Source of the DNA: Saccharomyces mikatae IFO 1815
Taxonomy: Eukaryota > Ascomycota > Saccharomycetes > Saccharomycetales > Saccharomycetaceae
Length of the DNA: 64,000 nucleotides
Direction of reading: 5' to 3'
Assembly (NCBI RefSeq): GCF_947241705.1
Contig: NC_079256.1
Coordinates: forward strand, 1-64,000
In this document: positions 41,615 through 52,700 of the stretch, piece by piece
Layout of the letters: every line of letters starts with the position of its first letter
Position numbering within the stretch: the stretch's first letter is position 1
Position numbers and translations under genes: made by a program
Notes under the pieces: model-generated
Databases searched by the model: none
What the model was told of the DNA's origin: nothing
What the model saw: only the letters and a program-made list of their open reading frames with translations

Positions 41615-43120
41615 ATGAAAGTTGCATACCTACAGTGGTTATTTTTAAATATAGTTTTGGTGAAAGCTGAACCGCTACGACCCAATGTCATGTTAAGAAA
41701 GGATTCCTTCTGGGAAAACTTCCAAGCTTATACTGACACAAAGCATTTGTACAAGGAGTGGATCACCAGTGAAGCCACTAACGAGGAAGGAGCTAAGATT
41801 TATGGTGCAGAATGGCGATTGTCGCAGGGTCCATTGCGAGGGTCTATACGGGATAAAGGCCTCGCAGTTCGAACATCTAATACCGCAGCTATGATTGGAC
41901 GTCTCTTGGAAACTCCCATTCATGTTTCTGAATCAGATACTTTAGTAGTCCAGTACGAGATTAAGTTAGACACATCTTTGACTTGTGGTGGCGCTTTCAT
42001 CAAATTAGTATCAGGTTTGACGAATGTTGGGGCGCTGGAGAACTATATGCCAAATAAGACAGGTGTGGAATTAGTGTTTGGCCCGGATTATTGTGCCCCA
42101 GAAATAAACAGCGTGCAATTTGCCATCAACAAGATTCACAAGATCACGCACGAACCCAAACTTAGATATTTACAAGAGACCCCTTTATCAAAATTGACTG
42201 ACACTTCTCAATCACATCTGTACACGCTCATATTAGATGAATCTACCCAGTCTTTTCAAATTCTGATTGACGGTAAAATAGTCATGGCAAGAGAACATGT
42301 CGAAGACAAGAAAAAGGTCGGTTTTGAACCACCTATCACACCAGCTTTGATGATTCCTGATGTTACAGTACCGAAACCTCACAGTTGGGACGATCGCATT
42401 CGGATTGCAGATCCTGAGATGGTAAAGCCCACTGACTGGGATGAACTAGAACCATTGATGATTCCAGATCCAGACGACGTCAAACCATTAGAGTGGGATG
42501 ACTCTGTCTCCAAATACATTCTCGACCCGGGTGCTCAAGAGCCCTCCTGGTGGGAAGAATCTGAACACGGTGAATGGGTACCACCCCTGATCAAAAACCC
42601 TCTTTGCACTGCAGAACGTGGTTGTGGCCAGTGGGTACCAAGGCTGGTGAAGAATCCCAAGTACAAAGGTCCATGGGAACCTAGTGAAATCATAAATCCC
42701 GACTACATGGGAGAATGGCATCCGCCAGAAATTGATAATCCACTATTTTACCAAGAGCATCAGCCACTGCGTGTAGAAAACGAAATTAATGGTGTGATAC
42801 TTGAATTTTGGAGTGGATCTCCTAACATGTTGATAAGCAACATTTATGTCGGTAAAAACGTAACAGAGGCCCAAATCATCGGGAATAAGACTTGGGTAAT
42901 GAGACATCGCGCATTTAGAGACCTCGAAGATTCCACAGAACGTAAATTCATGAACAAGAGACTAGGAAATCTACAATCCGGTTTTCAAAACGAAAGAGAT
43001 TCTCCCAATCCCTTTGATCGCATCATAGATTACATACTCGAACAACCTCCCAAAGCTTTACTTACTGCCGCCGTCATGCTCTTGACAATGATGGCTTTTA
43101 GTTATATAGTGTCTAAATAG
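41615..43120 (+). CDS. CNE1: Calnexin homolog Cne1
   Basis: 501-residue ER-membrane lectin chaperone (S. cerevisiae 502 aa) that binds monoglucosylated glycoproteins and aids folding quality control. Signal peptide 1-19 (MKVAYLQWLFLNIVLVKAE); globular lectin part with CGGAFIKLVSG and MFGPDYCAP-like sequence (VFGPDYCAP); P-domain arm with repeats of the KPTDWDE / DPEMVKP type followed by GEWVPP and GPWEPSEI units; C-terminal membrane helix (~478-498, LLTAAVMLLTMMAFSYIV) with almost no cytosolic tail. It therefore lacks the long acidic tail of animal calnexin, as expected in yeast. Confidence 0.96.
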   Translation: MKVAYLQWLFLNIVLVKAEPLRPNVMLRKDSFWENFQAYTDTKHLYKEWITSEATNEEGAKIYGAEWRLSQGPLRGSIRDKGLAVRTSNTAAMIGRLLETPIHVSESDTLVVQYEIKLDTSLTCGGAFIKLVSGLTNVGALENYMPNKTGVELVFGPDYCAPEINSVQFAINKIHKITHEPKLRYLQETPLSKLTDTSQSHLYTLILDESTQSFQILIDGKIVMAREHVEDKKKVGFEPPITPALMIPDVTVPKPHSWDDRIRIADPEMVKPTDWDELEPLMIPDPDDVKPLEWDDSVSKYILDPGAQEPSWWEESEHGEWVPPLIKNPLCTAERGCGQWVPRLVKNPKYKGPWEPSEIINPDYMGEWHPPEIDNPLFYQEHQPLRVENEINGVILEFWSGSPNMLISNIYVGKNVTEAQIIGNKTWVMRHRAFRDLEDSTERKFMNKRLGNLQSGFQNERDSPNPFDRIIDYILEQPPKALLTAAVMLLTMMAFSYIVSK

Positions 43121-43407
43121 CTGACAAATACTAGTGCGTATATCTTGGTATCAATGATAAAAACACATTAGCCCATACTTTATAGACACCTGGCGTTATA
43201 GTATCAGCACTATCATTATAGCTGTATAATATTTCATTTCGCTTACCCGATGTTGAAATGTATTTTTCATGCAGTTAACGTAAATATGCAATAAAAAGCC
43301 GTAATTAAGGGAAGTTGAAATAATAATATCACCGATAAGACAGGAGTAGAACAGCAAATATTGCGATTCATTGGCAGGCCCATTGTCGCATTACTAAAAT
43401 CATAAAC

Positions 43408-46032
43408 ATGGAAATTTCTAGTTCACCATGGAACGATGGTGGATACAGCTCCTATGAGAGTAGCAAAGCCGCTGTATCACCATTGTCATCAGCATTAGAA
43501 CATGAGGAACGGACAGAAAGCCGCCGGTCTTTGGGCGACCACTGTTTTCATCCCTTACCTTATGTGACAAACTACATTTCTGTTTTTGCGCTATTTGGTA
43601 AGGAGGTGTTTGGTGACAGGGGGAATGTGAGCCTAAGAAATGAATATCTGCTGAAAAAATACTATTCTTTGAAGAAGCCATTCGTATTACGACATAATAG
43701 TCATGCGGTAAAGAATCCAGACATGCCGTCTCAGAGAAATGACATCTTGCAGACCAACTTCATGGTGGACAAATTTCTGAATCGTACAGTGCGGTCAGTA
43801 AATTTTAATAAGTTCAAAATAATCTCCGATATACAGAGCAAAAATACTCGAGGAGCAAATACGGGCGCAAGTCTGGATCAAGGCTCCGAGTCTTTTCAAA
43901 ATATTTGTTTGCCATCCATACCATCAACGATGCCTTATTTCCAATATTACAGGAAATTATTGACAGTAAATACCAAAGAATGGGATATTTTGAAATTGCA
44001 CAGTTTATGGATACCAAATCTAAGAAAGAATTTTAAGGACTTTTCACTGTATGGTGATAGAAACCCTTCAGAAAAGTCCACTGATGATAATGGTGAAGAC
44101 ATTATTGTGAAGAGGGATTTGTTTTTCGAGAGAGTCCCAGGTCGCCAGATTTTTGATGGTAGAGGTTATGTCTCTGAAGGGTATGAAATTTCTTCTGGTA
44201 ATATGGTTATCCCGTCCCTATTTTCGGAAGACAAGCTTCCTGCATTAACATACCATTGTTCTGTCGAATTAAATGGGAACATTTACCTATTTGGGGGATT
44301 AATGCCGTGCTACAGCTACGAGGAGGATGCACCAATGTTAAACGATTTTTTTGTAGACGGGATAAAAAACTTACCTCCACCGCTGCTACCTCAAGTGATC
44401 AATAATCCATCAATGGTAAATAATCCTCATCTTTATGTGGCTTCTGTAGCATCGTGCCGTTTTTACAAACCTAAGATGGGAGGTTATATACCACCCCCAT
44501 TACTATGTGTTCAAGGGTCCAGATTAACTGACCGACATATTTTCTTTTATGGCGGGTTTGAAATTAGGACAGAAACCCGTGGTGATGAGAATGGTAAGTA
44601 TCATCTCAAGAAAAGATTGTATGTTAACAACACTGGCTATATTCTTGATATTGTATCGTTTAAGTTTACCAAAATAGACATTATAGTACAACCTTCTAAG
44701 TATAATGCATATCCGACAATGTCATCGAGGTTTGGTCACTTACAGATTTCCATTGATAATCCTAATAGAAGAAATAGCGTTCATTCTGCAAGCACTAATG
44801 AAAGTAATAAAGTGGGAGGTGTTTCTGCAGGGCGATTCGAACGACCTGCGGTACTTTCTTCGTCACCCCACAGTAATTCCACTGCTTATTGCGTGCACAC
44901 AGTTATCATATTTGGTGGCTACAGACAAACTGGTGATGATCGTTACGAAGCAATGAATGATTTGTGGAAGATTGAAATACCTGTGACACGGCGTGGTAAG
45001 AAAGGTTATTGTAAGTTTTCAGAGACAGCCAATGCAATACTCATGACACCAAGGGAAAAGGACAAATTAGATTGGCCCGAAGAAAGAGCTTTTGCTGCGT
45101 TTTCAGTTCACGGAACGTCATTAATGGATAGGAGTTCGCTTGATATGAGACTCCTGAACAATTTAAAAAAGTATTTCGTTATAAAACCATCATATATATC
45201 ACAGGACCGTGCTGTTAGTCCTAAACCGGTTTTTCCCATGATGGTTCATGGCACGCATCAAGACCTTTTTAATAATGGCACTGCAGCAGAAGAAACCTCG
45301 ACGGCTGGTGCCAGCGCCAGTGGTTCAAATGCCGGTGATCGCTTTGACCCCGATATCGATCATGATTTTCATAATTTCATGGTCAAACCAGGGATAAAGT
45401 TGTCCGCTATCCCCATGACTGCAATTGGTAAGCAGAGATTAATTTTGAGCCAAGAGAAGTGTATCAGCAAAACAGTTGTATTACATGGAGGGTCCAACGG
45501 TCTCAATGTACTTGATGATATGTGGCTGATGGACTTGGAAAGTGAGAAATGGACACCAATAGAGACATTTGCGAGCTCAAACTCGAGCAAAAATGATGAT
45601 GAAAAAATAGATACTGTCAACGTAGGTCTCGTTGGCCACAAAATGGAAAGCATCGGACGAATATGCGTATGTATAGGCGGTATGATCCAAGAGGATGTTG
45701 ACGAATTTTACTCGGAGGATGCCGATGAGCCTTCTCGAAAACGTAATACCGACACATTACCGTTGGGTTGTAATTTTTTGAACACAATTGATTTGAGCAC
45801 GCAATGTTGGAAAGAACATAAAATTATTCTATCTAAAAAAGAAAATGATGAGAATAAAAATGAAGACACAAATTCAAATATATTAGTTGGTGTCGGTGGG
45901 ACTTCTTTGCAATGTGACAAGAGTATTATTTTAATTGGCGGACTGGTGTCCAGAAGAACTAACCTAAAAGAAATATATTTGCATGGTACCATATTGAAAA
46001 GCATTTTTCCTAGTGTAAACCCTAGTGCTTAA
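43408..46032 (+). CDS. GPB2: Gpb2 (Krh1) kelch protein of the Gpa2-PKA pathway
   Basis: 874-residue kelch-repeat protein (S. cerevisiae 880). It acts as a G-beta mimic bound to Gpa2 and dampens cAMP-PKA signalling, stabilising PKA regulatory subunits and the RAS-GAPs Ira1/2. Kelch-type glycine pairs preceded by hydrophobics are visible: NIYLFGGLMPC, IFFYGGFEI, VIIFGGYRQ, TVVLHGGSNGL, ICVCIGGMI and IILIGGLVS, together enough for a propeller. The N-terminal ~100 residues are Ser-rich and variable. The frame is intact. Confidence 0.95.
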   Translation: MEISSSPWNDGGYSSYESSKAAVSPLSSALEHEERTESRRSLGDHCFHPLPYVTNYISVFALFGKEVFGDRGNVSLRNEYLLKKYYSLKKPFVLRHNSHAVKNPDMPSQRNDILQTNFMVDKFLNRTVRSVNFNKFKIISDIQSKNTRGANTGASLDQGSESFQNICLPSIPSTMPYFQYYRKLLTVNTKEWDILKLHSLWIPNLRKNFKDFSLYGDRNPSEKSTDDNGEDIIVKRDLFFERVPGRQIFDGRGYVSEGYEISSGNMVIPSLFSEDKLPALTYHCSVELNGNIYLFGGLMPCYSYEEDAPMLNDFFVDGIKNLPPPLLPQVINNPSMVNNPHLYVASVASCRFYKPKMGGYIPPPLLCVQGSRLTDRHIFFYGGFEIRTETRGDENGKYHLKKRLYVNNTGYILDIVSFKFTKIDIIVQPSKYNAYPTMSSRFGHLQISIDNPNRRNSVHSASTNESNKVGGVSAGRFERPAVLSSSPHSNSTAYCVHTVIIFGGYRQTGDDRYEAMNDLWKIEIPVTRRGKKGYCKFSETANAILMTPREKDKLDWPEERAFAAFSVHGTSLMDRSSLDMRLLNNLKKYFVIKPSYISQDRAVSPKPVFPMMVHGTHQDLFNNGTAAEETSTAGASASGSNAGDRFDPDIDHDFHNFMVKPGIKLSAIPMTAIGKQRLILSQEKCISKTVVLHGGSNGLNVLDDMWLMDLESEKWTPIETFASSNSSKNDDEKIDTVNVGLVGHKMESIGRICVCIGGMIQEDVDEFYSEDADEPSRKRNTDTLPLGCNFLNTIDLSTQCWKEHKIILSKKENDENKNEDTNSNILVGVGGTSLQCDKSIILIGGLVSRRTNLKEIYLHGTILKSIFPSVNPSA

Positions 46033-46292
46033 GCGGGCTTTTTATGTTTTTACTTTATAAATTTTGTTTAGAGGCAAATTATGTTATACTCAAGTTTGTT
46101 TTATAGTTACAATCTATACTCTTCCAATAAATCGTTCCTTTCACATATGGCGAATATTTCATGTGGATATAAGAAGTGCATTGCTGTCCCTTAATTTAGC
46201 CAAAAAAAAAAAGTGAGCAAAGAATGAAAAAGGCAATACCATGGATGATAAAGTAGAAACGTACAATACAAAAAAAAAGACGACATGATAAT

Positions 46293-46835
46293 ATGGTACA
46301 ACTATCGGGCAGGAAACTAAACAAATCGAGAACATTAGGTATAGTGGGCGCAACAGTGGCAGTGTTGGCCACATCATACTATATATATCAAAAACTGACG
46401 AGCACAAACGGTGATGGTGATACAAGACTTTCAAAGGATGACGTTACGGAAGAAAATAAGAAGGCAAGGAAGAGTAAATGTATCATAATGAGTAAATCGA
46501 TTCAAAGACTGACCATAAATTGGAATGAATATGCCAATGACGACCTCGTTTTGCTGGTTCCTATGAGTCAGACTAATGGATCATTGAAACAACAAATCGA
46601 GGATATCTTCCAGAAATCAGGAAACGAACACAAAATCATATACTGCGATACTATGGATGGATTATGGTCGTGCGTAAGAAGAATAGGCAAGTTTCATTGC
46701 ATACTAAATTCGAAGGACTTTACAGGTAGTGATAATAACAATACAGTGGTAATTCCTGATGATATTGGCAGGTTTGCCAAACTTATTGTTGACAGCGATA
46801 TAGAAAGTATGCTGGTCGACGCGATATGCAATTAA
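46293..46835 (+). CDS. PEX22: Peroxin Pex22
   Basis: 180-residue peroxisomal membrane protein, same length as the S. cerevisiae protein. One N-terminal membrane helix (~16-35, GIVGATVAVLATSYYIYQ) anchors it, and the C-terminal cytosolic domain recruits and activates the E2 enzyme Pex4 for Pex5 receptor recycling. The 3' end converges with ACS1 across 171 bp of AT-rich sequence. Confidence 0.95.
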   Translation: MVQLSGRKLNKSRTLGIVGATVAVLATSYYIYQKLTSTNGDGDTRLSKDDVTEENKKARKSKCIIMSKSIQRLTINWNEYANDDLVLLVPMSQTNGSLKQQIEDIFQKSGNEHKIIYCDTMDGLWSCVRRIGKFHCILNSKDFTGSDNNNTVVIPDDIGRFAKLIVDSDIESMLVDAICN

Positions 46836-47006
46836 TTTAGAAGAAAAGAGTTTCTTGTAATAGTGTGTAAAGAATAAATAATTATAAGTATAAAAAAAGG
46901 AAAGGTTTTAATAAGTAAGAAGCAGCTCGATTATGAGAGAACAAAAACATGAGAGAAATAAAACATGAGAAATAAAATGTCGTCATTATAAAAAAAAAAA
47001 TCATCA

Positions 47007-49148
47007 TTACAACTTGACTGAATCAATCAAATGTCTAACAATGCCAGGATTTGATAAAGTAGAAACATCACCTAATTGGTCACTTTCTCCCGCTAGAATT
47101 TTTCTCAAAATACGTCTCATTATCTTACCAGATCTTGTCTTGGGCAAGTCATCCACTAAAATGATCAGTTTTGGTGCAGCAAATGGACCGATGTCCTTTC
47201 TGACAGTAAAGACCAAATGTTTCTTGATATCTTGCAATTCATCATCTGTCGCAGTGGACCAACTAGATTTGTTTTTTAAAACCACAAATGCAGCTACTGC
47301 TTGACCAGTTAAGTCATCATTAAATCCCACAACAGCACATTCAGCCACAATCGGGTCCTCAATGATGGCAGCTTCAATCTCGGCGGTAGATAAACGATGA
47401 CCGGAGACGTTCACCACATCATCAACACGGCCTAAAATCCAAATATAGCCATCTTTGTCCTTTGCAGCACCGTCACCTGTAAAGTAATAGCCAGGATAAG
47501 GGTTTAAATAGGTGTCCAAATACCTATCATGATTTTTCCAAATGGTTCTTGCAAACGATGGCCATGCAGCTTTGACGGCAAGGACACCTTCTGCATGAGT
47601 AGAGTTGATTTCTTCACCAGTATTAGGATCAAGAACAACTGCATCGATACCGAAGAAGGGGAACGAGGCGGAGCCAGGTTTCATTGGTGTGACACCACCG
47701 GCCAATGGGGTGACCAAATGTGAACCGGATTCCGTTTGCCAGTAAGTATCTACAATGGGGATTTCATTCTTACCTATTTTTTCAGAGTACCACTCCCAGA
47801 CCTCAGCGGCAATTGGTTCACCGACGGAACCTAAGCAACGTAACGATTTTAATGAATGATTTTCAATATAGGAGTCGCCGGCTCTTTTCAACAAACGCAA
47901 AGCGGTTGGGGCAACGTAGAATTGAGTGACCTTATGTTTATCAATGATATCCCAGTAACGGGAGTAGTCAGGGTATGCTGGAGTACCTTCAAAGACCAAA
48001 GTGGCACAACCATATAGCAAAGGACCATAAACCACATAAGTGTGTCCTGTGATCCAACCAATATCACCCGCAGTGAAGAATATGTCCTCTTGATGAGTGT
48101 CAAAAGTGTAGCGCATGGTTAATAAAGCGCCTAACAAGTAGCCTGCAGTGGAATGTTGAACACCTTTGGGGGCGCCTGTAGAGCCAGAAGTATACAACAA
48201 GAATAACGGATCCTCGGAATCAACTGGAGTGCATGGATAGTAGGTCTTGTATTTTTTCTTTTCAGTTGCCCAATCCAAATCTCTGGGGGAGTGGAAAGCG
48301 ACTGATGGGTTGTTGGTCTTTCTGTAAACCAAGACGTGCCTCACGCCTGGAGTTTCTCTTAGCGCGTCGTCGACAATTCTTTTGGTCTCAATGATTTTGC
48401 CACCTCTGTTGGATTCATCCGTTGTGATGACAACTTTGGAGTCCCCATCATTGATACGGTCTCTCAAGGAATTGGAAGAAAACCCGGCAAAGACTACGGA
48501 ATGAATTGCACCGATACGAGAAATAGCCAACAAGGTGATGATGGCCTCAGGAACCATTGGCATATACACGGCAACAGTATCACCCTTGCGAACCCCCATA
48601 GAGTAGGTCAGCACCTGGGCTACCTGACAGACTTCTTCAAGCAATTGCTTGTAAGTTATGGAATAGCCTTCACCAGGCTCATCAGCTTCAAAAATAATCG
48701 CCTTTTTGTTGGGCGTTTTTAAAGCATGTCTGTCAACACAGTTGTAACAGGCATTCAGTTGACCATTGAGAAACCATGCGTTGTTCTGGAAGGAGGGCCT
48801 GCCGGTTTCGGGGTCCGGAATGAACACCTTATCAAATGGCTTCGACCAATTCAAAAATTGGGTTGCTTTCGAACCGAAGAACTTAGCAGGGTCCTCGATG
48901 GATTCCTTATGTAGGCGCTGGTAATCCCGCAACCCATCCAAATGTGGGGAGTAGTGTGTGGCAATTTCAGGTTGCAATCTATCGGCGATAGGCCGTTGTG
49001 GCACGATCTTAACAGACGTCAAATGTTCGTACTCGTGCTCCTTTTTTTGCTGAGCGGCTGATGCAGATTGAGACATTTGCGCTTTCAACTCGTCAATTTT
49101 ACTCGACTGTTCTTGAGGTTCGGAAGATTGTACGGCAGAGGGTGACAT
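47007..49148 (-). CDS. ACS1: Acetyl-CoA synthetase 1
   Basis: 713-residue enzyme, identical in length to S. cerevisiae Acs1; it makes acetyl-CoA from acetate, CoA and ATP on non-fermentable carbon. AMP-binding motif [13 protein letters not shown], the [11 protein letters not shown] adenylate-binding loop, [20 protein letters not shown] hinge and the acetylatable catalytic Lys in [12 protein letters not shown] are all present. The frame is open 39 codons further upstream, but only from a TTG; the ATG at 49146-49148 ([12 protein letters not shown]) is the known start. An A-rich leader and a TATATA near 49294 precede it. Roughly 97 percent identical to S. cerevisiae by eye. Confidence 0.97.
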   Translation of the reverse strand: MSPSAVQSSEPQEQSSKIDELKAQMSQSASAAQQKKEHEYEHLTSVKIVPQRPIADRLQPEIATHYSPHLDGLRDYQRLHKESIEDPAKFFGSKATQFLNWSKPFDKVFIPDPETGRPSFQNNAWFLNGQLNACYNCVDRHALKTPNKKAIIFEADEPGEGYSITYKQLLEEVCQVAQVLTYSMGVRKGDTVAVYMPMVPEAIITLLAISRIGAIHSVVFAGFSSNSLRDRINDGDSKVVITTDESNRGGKIIETKRIVDDALRETPGVRHVLVYRKTNNPSVAFHSPRDLDWATEKKKYKTYYPCTPVDSEDPLFLLYTSGSTGAPKGVQHSTAGYLLGALLTMRYTFDTHQEDIFFTAGDIGWITGHTYVVYGPLLYGCATLVFEGTPAYPDYSRYWDIIDKHKVTQFYVAPTALRLLKRAGDSYIENHSLKSLRCLGSVGEPIAAEVWEWYSEKIGKNEIPIVDTYWQTESGSHLVTPLAGGVTPMKPGSASFPFFGIDAVVLDPNTGEEINSTHAEGVLAVKAAWPSFARTIWKNHDRYLDTYLNPYPGYYFTGDGAAKDKDGYIWILGRVDDVVNVSGHRLSTAEIEAAIIEDPIVAECAVVGFNDDLTGQAVAAFVVLKNKSSWSTATDDELQDIKKHLVFTVRKDIGPFAAPKLIILVDDLPKTRSGKIMRRILRKILAGESDQLGDVSTLSNPGIVRHLIDSVKL

Positions 49149-49378
49149 AACACAATAGGCGATGTCTTTTCTAGTAGTTCTTAATATTGTTGTTTGTTTG
49201 TTGCTACAAGAAGAATAAGATGAGATATAAAAGCTACATAAAGCAAGGGAAGATAAGCTAACCAAGAACTATGCTTAGAATAGCCGCCCAGTTTATATAC
49301 AAAATGAAGGGGGGAACTATTCGCCACCGAAGGAAAGTACCCCAACCCCAATATCTATTGAATAAGAGCATCGGAGGC

Positions 49379-49388
49379 TCGGCGGCAA
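49379..49388. promoter_or_regulatory. URS1-like site (Ume6), ACS1 promoter
   Basis: TCGGCGGCAA matches the URS1 core (TCGGCGGCTA) at nine of ten bases, ~230 bp upstream of the ACS1 start. Ume6 repression through URS1 is reported for ACS1. Confidence 0.5.
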
Positions 49389-49514
49389 TTCCTACCCCAA
49401 CCTTTTTTTCTTTCTTTTGGATCTTAGGAGATAACAGGAAAGGGATGACCTCGCGGTCGCTTACCACGGCAGTCAACGGGTGAGTTCATTTGAGGAGAGC
49501 GTCATCTCGACATC

Positions 49515-49589
49515 CCGGTGCAATGGAGCACGGTCACACGCGCACGTGAACACTTTTAGGGGATGGAGGTTGCCGCACCATTCGTCCGG
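49515..49589. promoter_or_regulatory. CSRE sites (Cat8/Sip4), ACS1-FLC2 intergenic
   Basis: CCATTCGTCCGG (49578-49589) is, on the other strand, CCGGACGAATGG: a perfect fit to the carbon-source-responsive element YCGGAYRRAWGG. A weaker relative, CCGGTGCAATGG, lies at 49515-49526. They sit ~370-440 bp upstream of ACS1, a known Cat8 target, and ~450-520 bp from FLC2. Confidence 0.75.
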
Positions 49590-49641
49590 GACGATTATCA
49601 CGGCCCATACAGCCGTTTTCACGTGACTTATATGTAATACT

Positions 49642-49654
49642 ATCACTGTGGACG
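49642..49654 (+). promoter_or_regulatory. Abf1 site
   Basis: ATCACTGTGGACG fits RTCRYNNNNNACG exactly. Abf1 binding is known in the ACS1 promoter, and the site could also insulate or serve the divergent FLC2. The rest of the 887-bp divergent spacer (49149-50035) shows no other site I can name. Confidence 0.7.
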
Positions 49655-50035
49655 TTTATACACGTGACCAATATCTTCTTGGTCGGGTAACAAAAATAGT
49701 CGAAAAGCTTTCCTTTGAGATGATATTCTTTTCTTTTTCCCTTTTCTTTTCTAAAATTAACCTTGCTGTTTCTTTTCTCTTTTTTTTCGCGCGACTACTC
49801 AGCCATCTTGCTCTCTCTTAGAGAAAGATAATCATTAATTATGCCTTCAGGATAGGACGTACAGAACATTATTACGTATTCTAATGGCATATATATAGAA
49901 AGCCATCCTTGAAAGACGCGTTTTATTCCTTAGACAAAGTACTTTTGCTGTGCTATACTGAACTTTACTGTAATATACTATATTCTTTTCTCACTATATT
50001 ACGATTATACTGACGTGATAAGAGATCATATTGCC

Positions 50036-52387
50036 ATGGTCTTTCTGAAAACCTTTGTAAGGTTCTTTTTAACGTGCTTCGTGCTGTGCGGCAGCACAGC
50101 ACGCTCCTCTGACACGAACGATACCATTTCTGCCTCGGCGAAGCATTTGGAGACCACTTCCTTGCTAACATGCATGGACAATTCGCAATTAACGGCATCT
50201 TTCTTTGATGTGAAATTCTACCCTAGCAATAATACTATTATCTTTGATATCGACGCTACCACGACATTGAACGGGAATGTCACAGTTAAGGCCGAGCTGC
50301 TCGCCTACGGGCTTAAGGTGCTGGACAAGACCTTCGATCTATGTGAGTTGGGGCAAGTGTCGCTCTGCCCCCTTAGCGCTGGGCGTATTGATGTTGTTTC
50401 TACACAGCAAGTCGACACTTCTATTACCAAGCAGATACCCGGTATTGCTTACACCATTCCAGACTTGGATGCTCAAGTCCGTGTGGTGGCATACGCTCGG
50501 AACGATACGGAGTTCGAAAAACCGCTAGCTTGTGTTCAGGCTATCTTGAGTAACGGAAAAACGGTACAAACTAAGTATGCAGCTTGGCCCATTGCAGCTA
50601 TCTCAGGTGTTGGTTTGCTTACGTCCGGATTTGTTTCTGTTATTGGTTACTCAGCCACGGCGGCTCACATTGCATCCAACTCCATCTCACTGTTCATCTA
50701 TTTCCAAAATTTGGCCATTACTGCAATGATGGGTGTCTCAAGAGTGCCACCTATTGCTGCTGCATGGGCGCAAAATTTCCAATGGTCTATGGGTATTATC
50801 AATGCCAAATTCATGCAAAAGATCTTCGATTGGTACGTACAAGCCACCAACGGTGTATCGAATGTCGTGGTAGCAAATAAGGACGTCTTGTCCATTAGCG
50901 TGCAAAAACGTGCTATTTCCATGGCATCTTCTAGTGATTACAATTTTGACACGATCTTGGACGACTCAAATCTTTACACAACCTCGGAAAAGGACCCAAG
51001 TAACTATTCGGCCAAGATCCTCGTTCTGAGAGGTATAGAAAGAGTCGCTTACTTAGCAAATATTGAATTGTCTAACTTCTTTTTAACCGGTATTGTTTTT
51101 TTCCTTTTCTTCCTCTTTGTTGTTGTCGCCTCTCTGATTTTCTTCAAAGCCCTACTAGAAGTTCTCACGAGGGCAAGAATCTTAAAAGAGACTTCTAATT
51201 TTTTCCAATACAGAAAGAACTGGGGAAGCATCATTAAAGGTACACTTTTCAGGTTATCCATCATCGCGTTCCCTCAAGTTTCTCTATTGGCCATTTGGGA
51301 ATTCACTCAGGTGAACTCTCCAGCAATTGTTGTTGATGCCGTGATAATATTATTGATCATTACAGGACTCTTGGTTTATGGAACTATAAGAGTTTTCATC
51401 AAGGGAAAAGAATCTTTAAGGTTATATAAGAATCCTGCGTACCTTCTTTACAGTGACACCTACTTTTTGAACAAGTTCGGGTTCTTATACGTGCAATTCA
51501 AAGCCGATAAATTCTGGTGGCTTTTACCCCTGCTAAGTTATGCATTCTTAAGGTCTCTATTTGTTGCTGTTTTACAAAACCAGGGTAAAGCGCAAGCAAT
51601 GATCATCTTTGTCATTGAACTAGCCTATTTCGTTTTTCTGTGTTGGATCAGGCCATATCTAGACAAGAGAACTAACATTTTCAATATTGCCATTCATTTG
51701 GTGAATTTAATTAACGCTTTTTTCTTTTTGTTCTTTAGTAATTTGTTCAAGCAACCTGCAGTGGTTTCATCTGTTATGGCGGTTATTTTGTTTATTTTGA
51801 ACGCAGTGTTCGCTCTTTTCCTGTTATTATTCACTATCGTCACATGCACATTGGCGTTGTTACACAGGAACCCAGACGTCCGTTACCAGCCCATGAAGGA
51901 TGACCGTGTGTCCTTTATCCCTAAGATTCAAAATGATTTCGATGGGGAAAACAAGAATGATTCTGAGCTGTTTGAATTGAGGAAAGCCGTTATGGACACC
52001 AATGAAAATGAGCAAGAAAAATTATTTCGTGACGACACTTTTGGTAAGAACCTGAACACAAACACTAATACGGCAAGACTTTTTGACGATGAGACTAGTT
52101 CATCCTCTTTTAAACAGAATTCCTCTCCCTTCGACCCCTCGGAGGTAACGGATCAACCTGTACAACCCACCTCTGCTGTCATGGGCACGGGCGGTAGCTT
52201 CTTATCTCCACAATACCAGCGTGCATCATCTTCTTCTCGTACTAACCTGGTGCCGAATAATATGAGCACTTCCAGTTTAATGAAACCTGAATCAAGTCTC
52301 TATGTGGGGAATTCCAATAAATCATATTCGCATTTTAACAACAACGGCAGCAATGAAAACAACCGTGATACCAACCCGTATCTGTAA
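50036..52387 (+). CDS. FLC2: Flc2 putative FAD/calcium transporter (TRP-like)
   Basis: 783-residue polytopic ER protein, same length as S. cerevisiae Flc2; implicated in FAD import into the ER, calcium release and cell-wall maintenance. Signal peptide (~1-25), an ML-like lumenal domain (~30-190), then about nine membrane helices of the TRP-like family (for example SGVGLLTSGFVSVIGYSA, LTGIVFFLFFLFVVVASLIF, VDAVIILLIITGLLVYGTI), and a ~150-residue Ser/Asn-rich cytosolic tail. The frame extends seven codons upstream from a GTG; the ATG at 50036 (MVFLKTFVRFFL) is the real start. Divergent from ACS1. Confidence 0.95.
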   Translation: MVFLKTFVRFFLTCFVLCGSTARSSDTNDTISASAKHLETTSLLTCMDNSQLTASFFDVKFYPSNNTIIFDIDATTTLNGNVTVKAELLAYGLKVLDKTFDLCELGQVSLCPLSAGRIDVVSTQQVDTSITKQIPGIAYTIPDLDAQVRVVAYARNDTEFEKPLACVQAILSNGKTVQTKYAAWPIAAISGVGLLTSGFVSVIGYSATAAHIASNSISLFIYFQNLAITAMMGVSRVPPIAAAWAQNFQWSMGIINAKFMQKIFDWYVQATNGVSNVVVANKDVLSISVQKRAISMASSSDYNFDTILDDSNLYTTSEKDPSNYSAKILVLRGIERVAYLANIELSNFFLTGIVFFLFFLFVVVASLIFFKALLEVLTRARILKETSNFFQYRKNWGSIIKGTLFRLSIIAFPQVSLLAIWEFTQVNSPAIVVDAVIILLIITGLLVYGTIRVFIKGKESLRLYKNPAYLLYSDTYFLNKFGFLYVQFKADKFWWLLPLLSYAFLRSLFVAVLQNQGKAQAMIIFVIELAYFVFLCWIRPYLDKRTNIFNIAIHLVNLINAFFFLFFSNLFKQPAVVSSVMAVILFILNAVFALFLLLFTIVTCTLALLHRNPDVRYQPMKDDRVSFIPKIQNDFDGENKNDSELFELRKAVMDTNENEQEKLFRDDTFGKNLNTNTNTARLFDDETSSSSFKQNSSPFDPSEVTDQPVQPTSAVMGTGGSFLSPQYQRASSSSRTNLVPNNMSTSSLMKPESSLYVGNSNKSYSHFNNNGSNENNRDTNPYL

Positions 52388-52700
52388 TCCAGTATATACT
52401 CACATGTAACAACTCATTATATAAATATCAAAATCAACATTAAATTTCAATATGTATTCAAAGAAAACCACTCAATGTTCTGTATTATCTCCATTACATC
52501 CCTACACCACACATATTTCAGCGATAAAAACCTTAATTATGAAGTTCGCTTTGGCTCTGTTTCCTTGAATGTACGCAATTGCCGCTTTTTTCTGACATCT
52601 TTTTTGACGTGTAGAAAAGGATACAGATCTTCCAGAAAGGATTTACTGTTTGCTATTTTGTGTTAGAGACAAGTTAATAATCGATCAGGTTGCATAAGAG

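Noticed and set aside
49149-49265. N-terminal extension of ACS1
   Set aside because: Open frame begins at TTG; the ATG at 49148 matches the known 713-residue protein. Same reasoning for SEO1 (TTG at 23294) and FLC2 (GTG at 50015).
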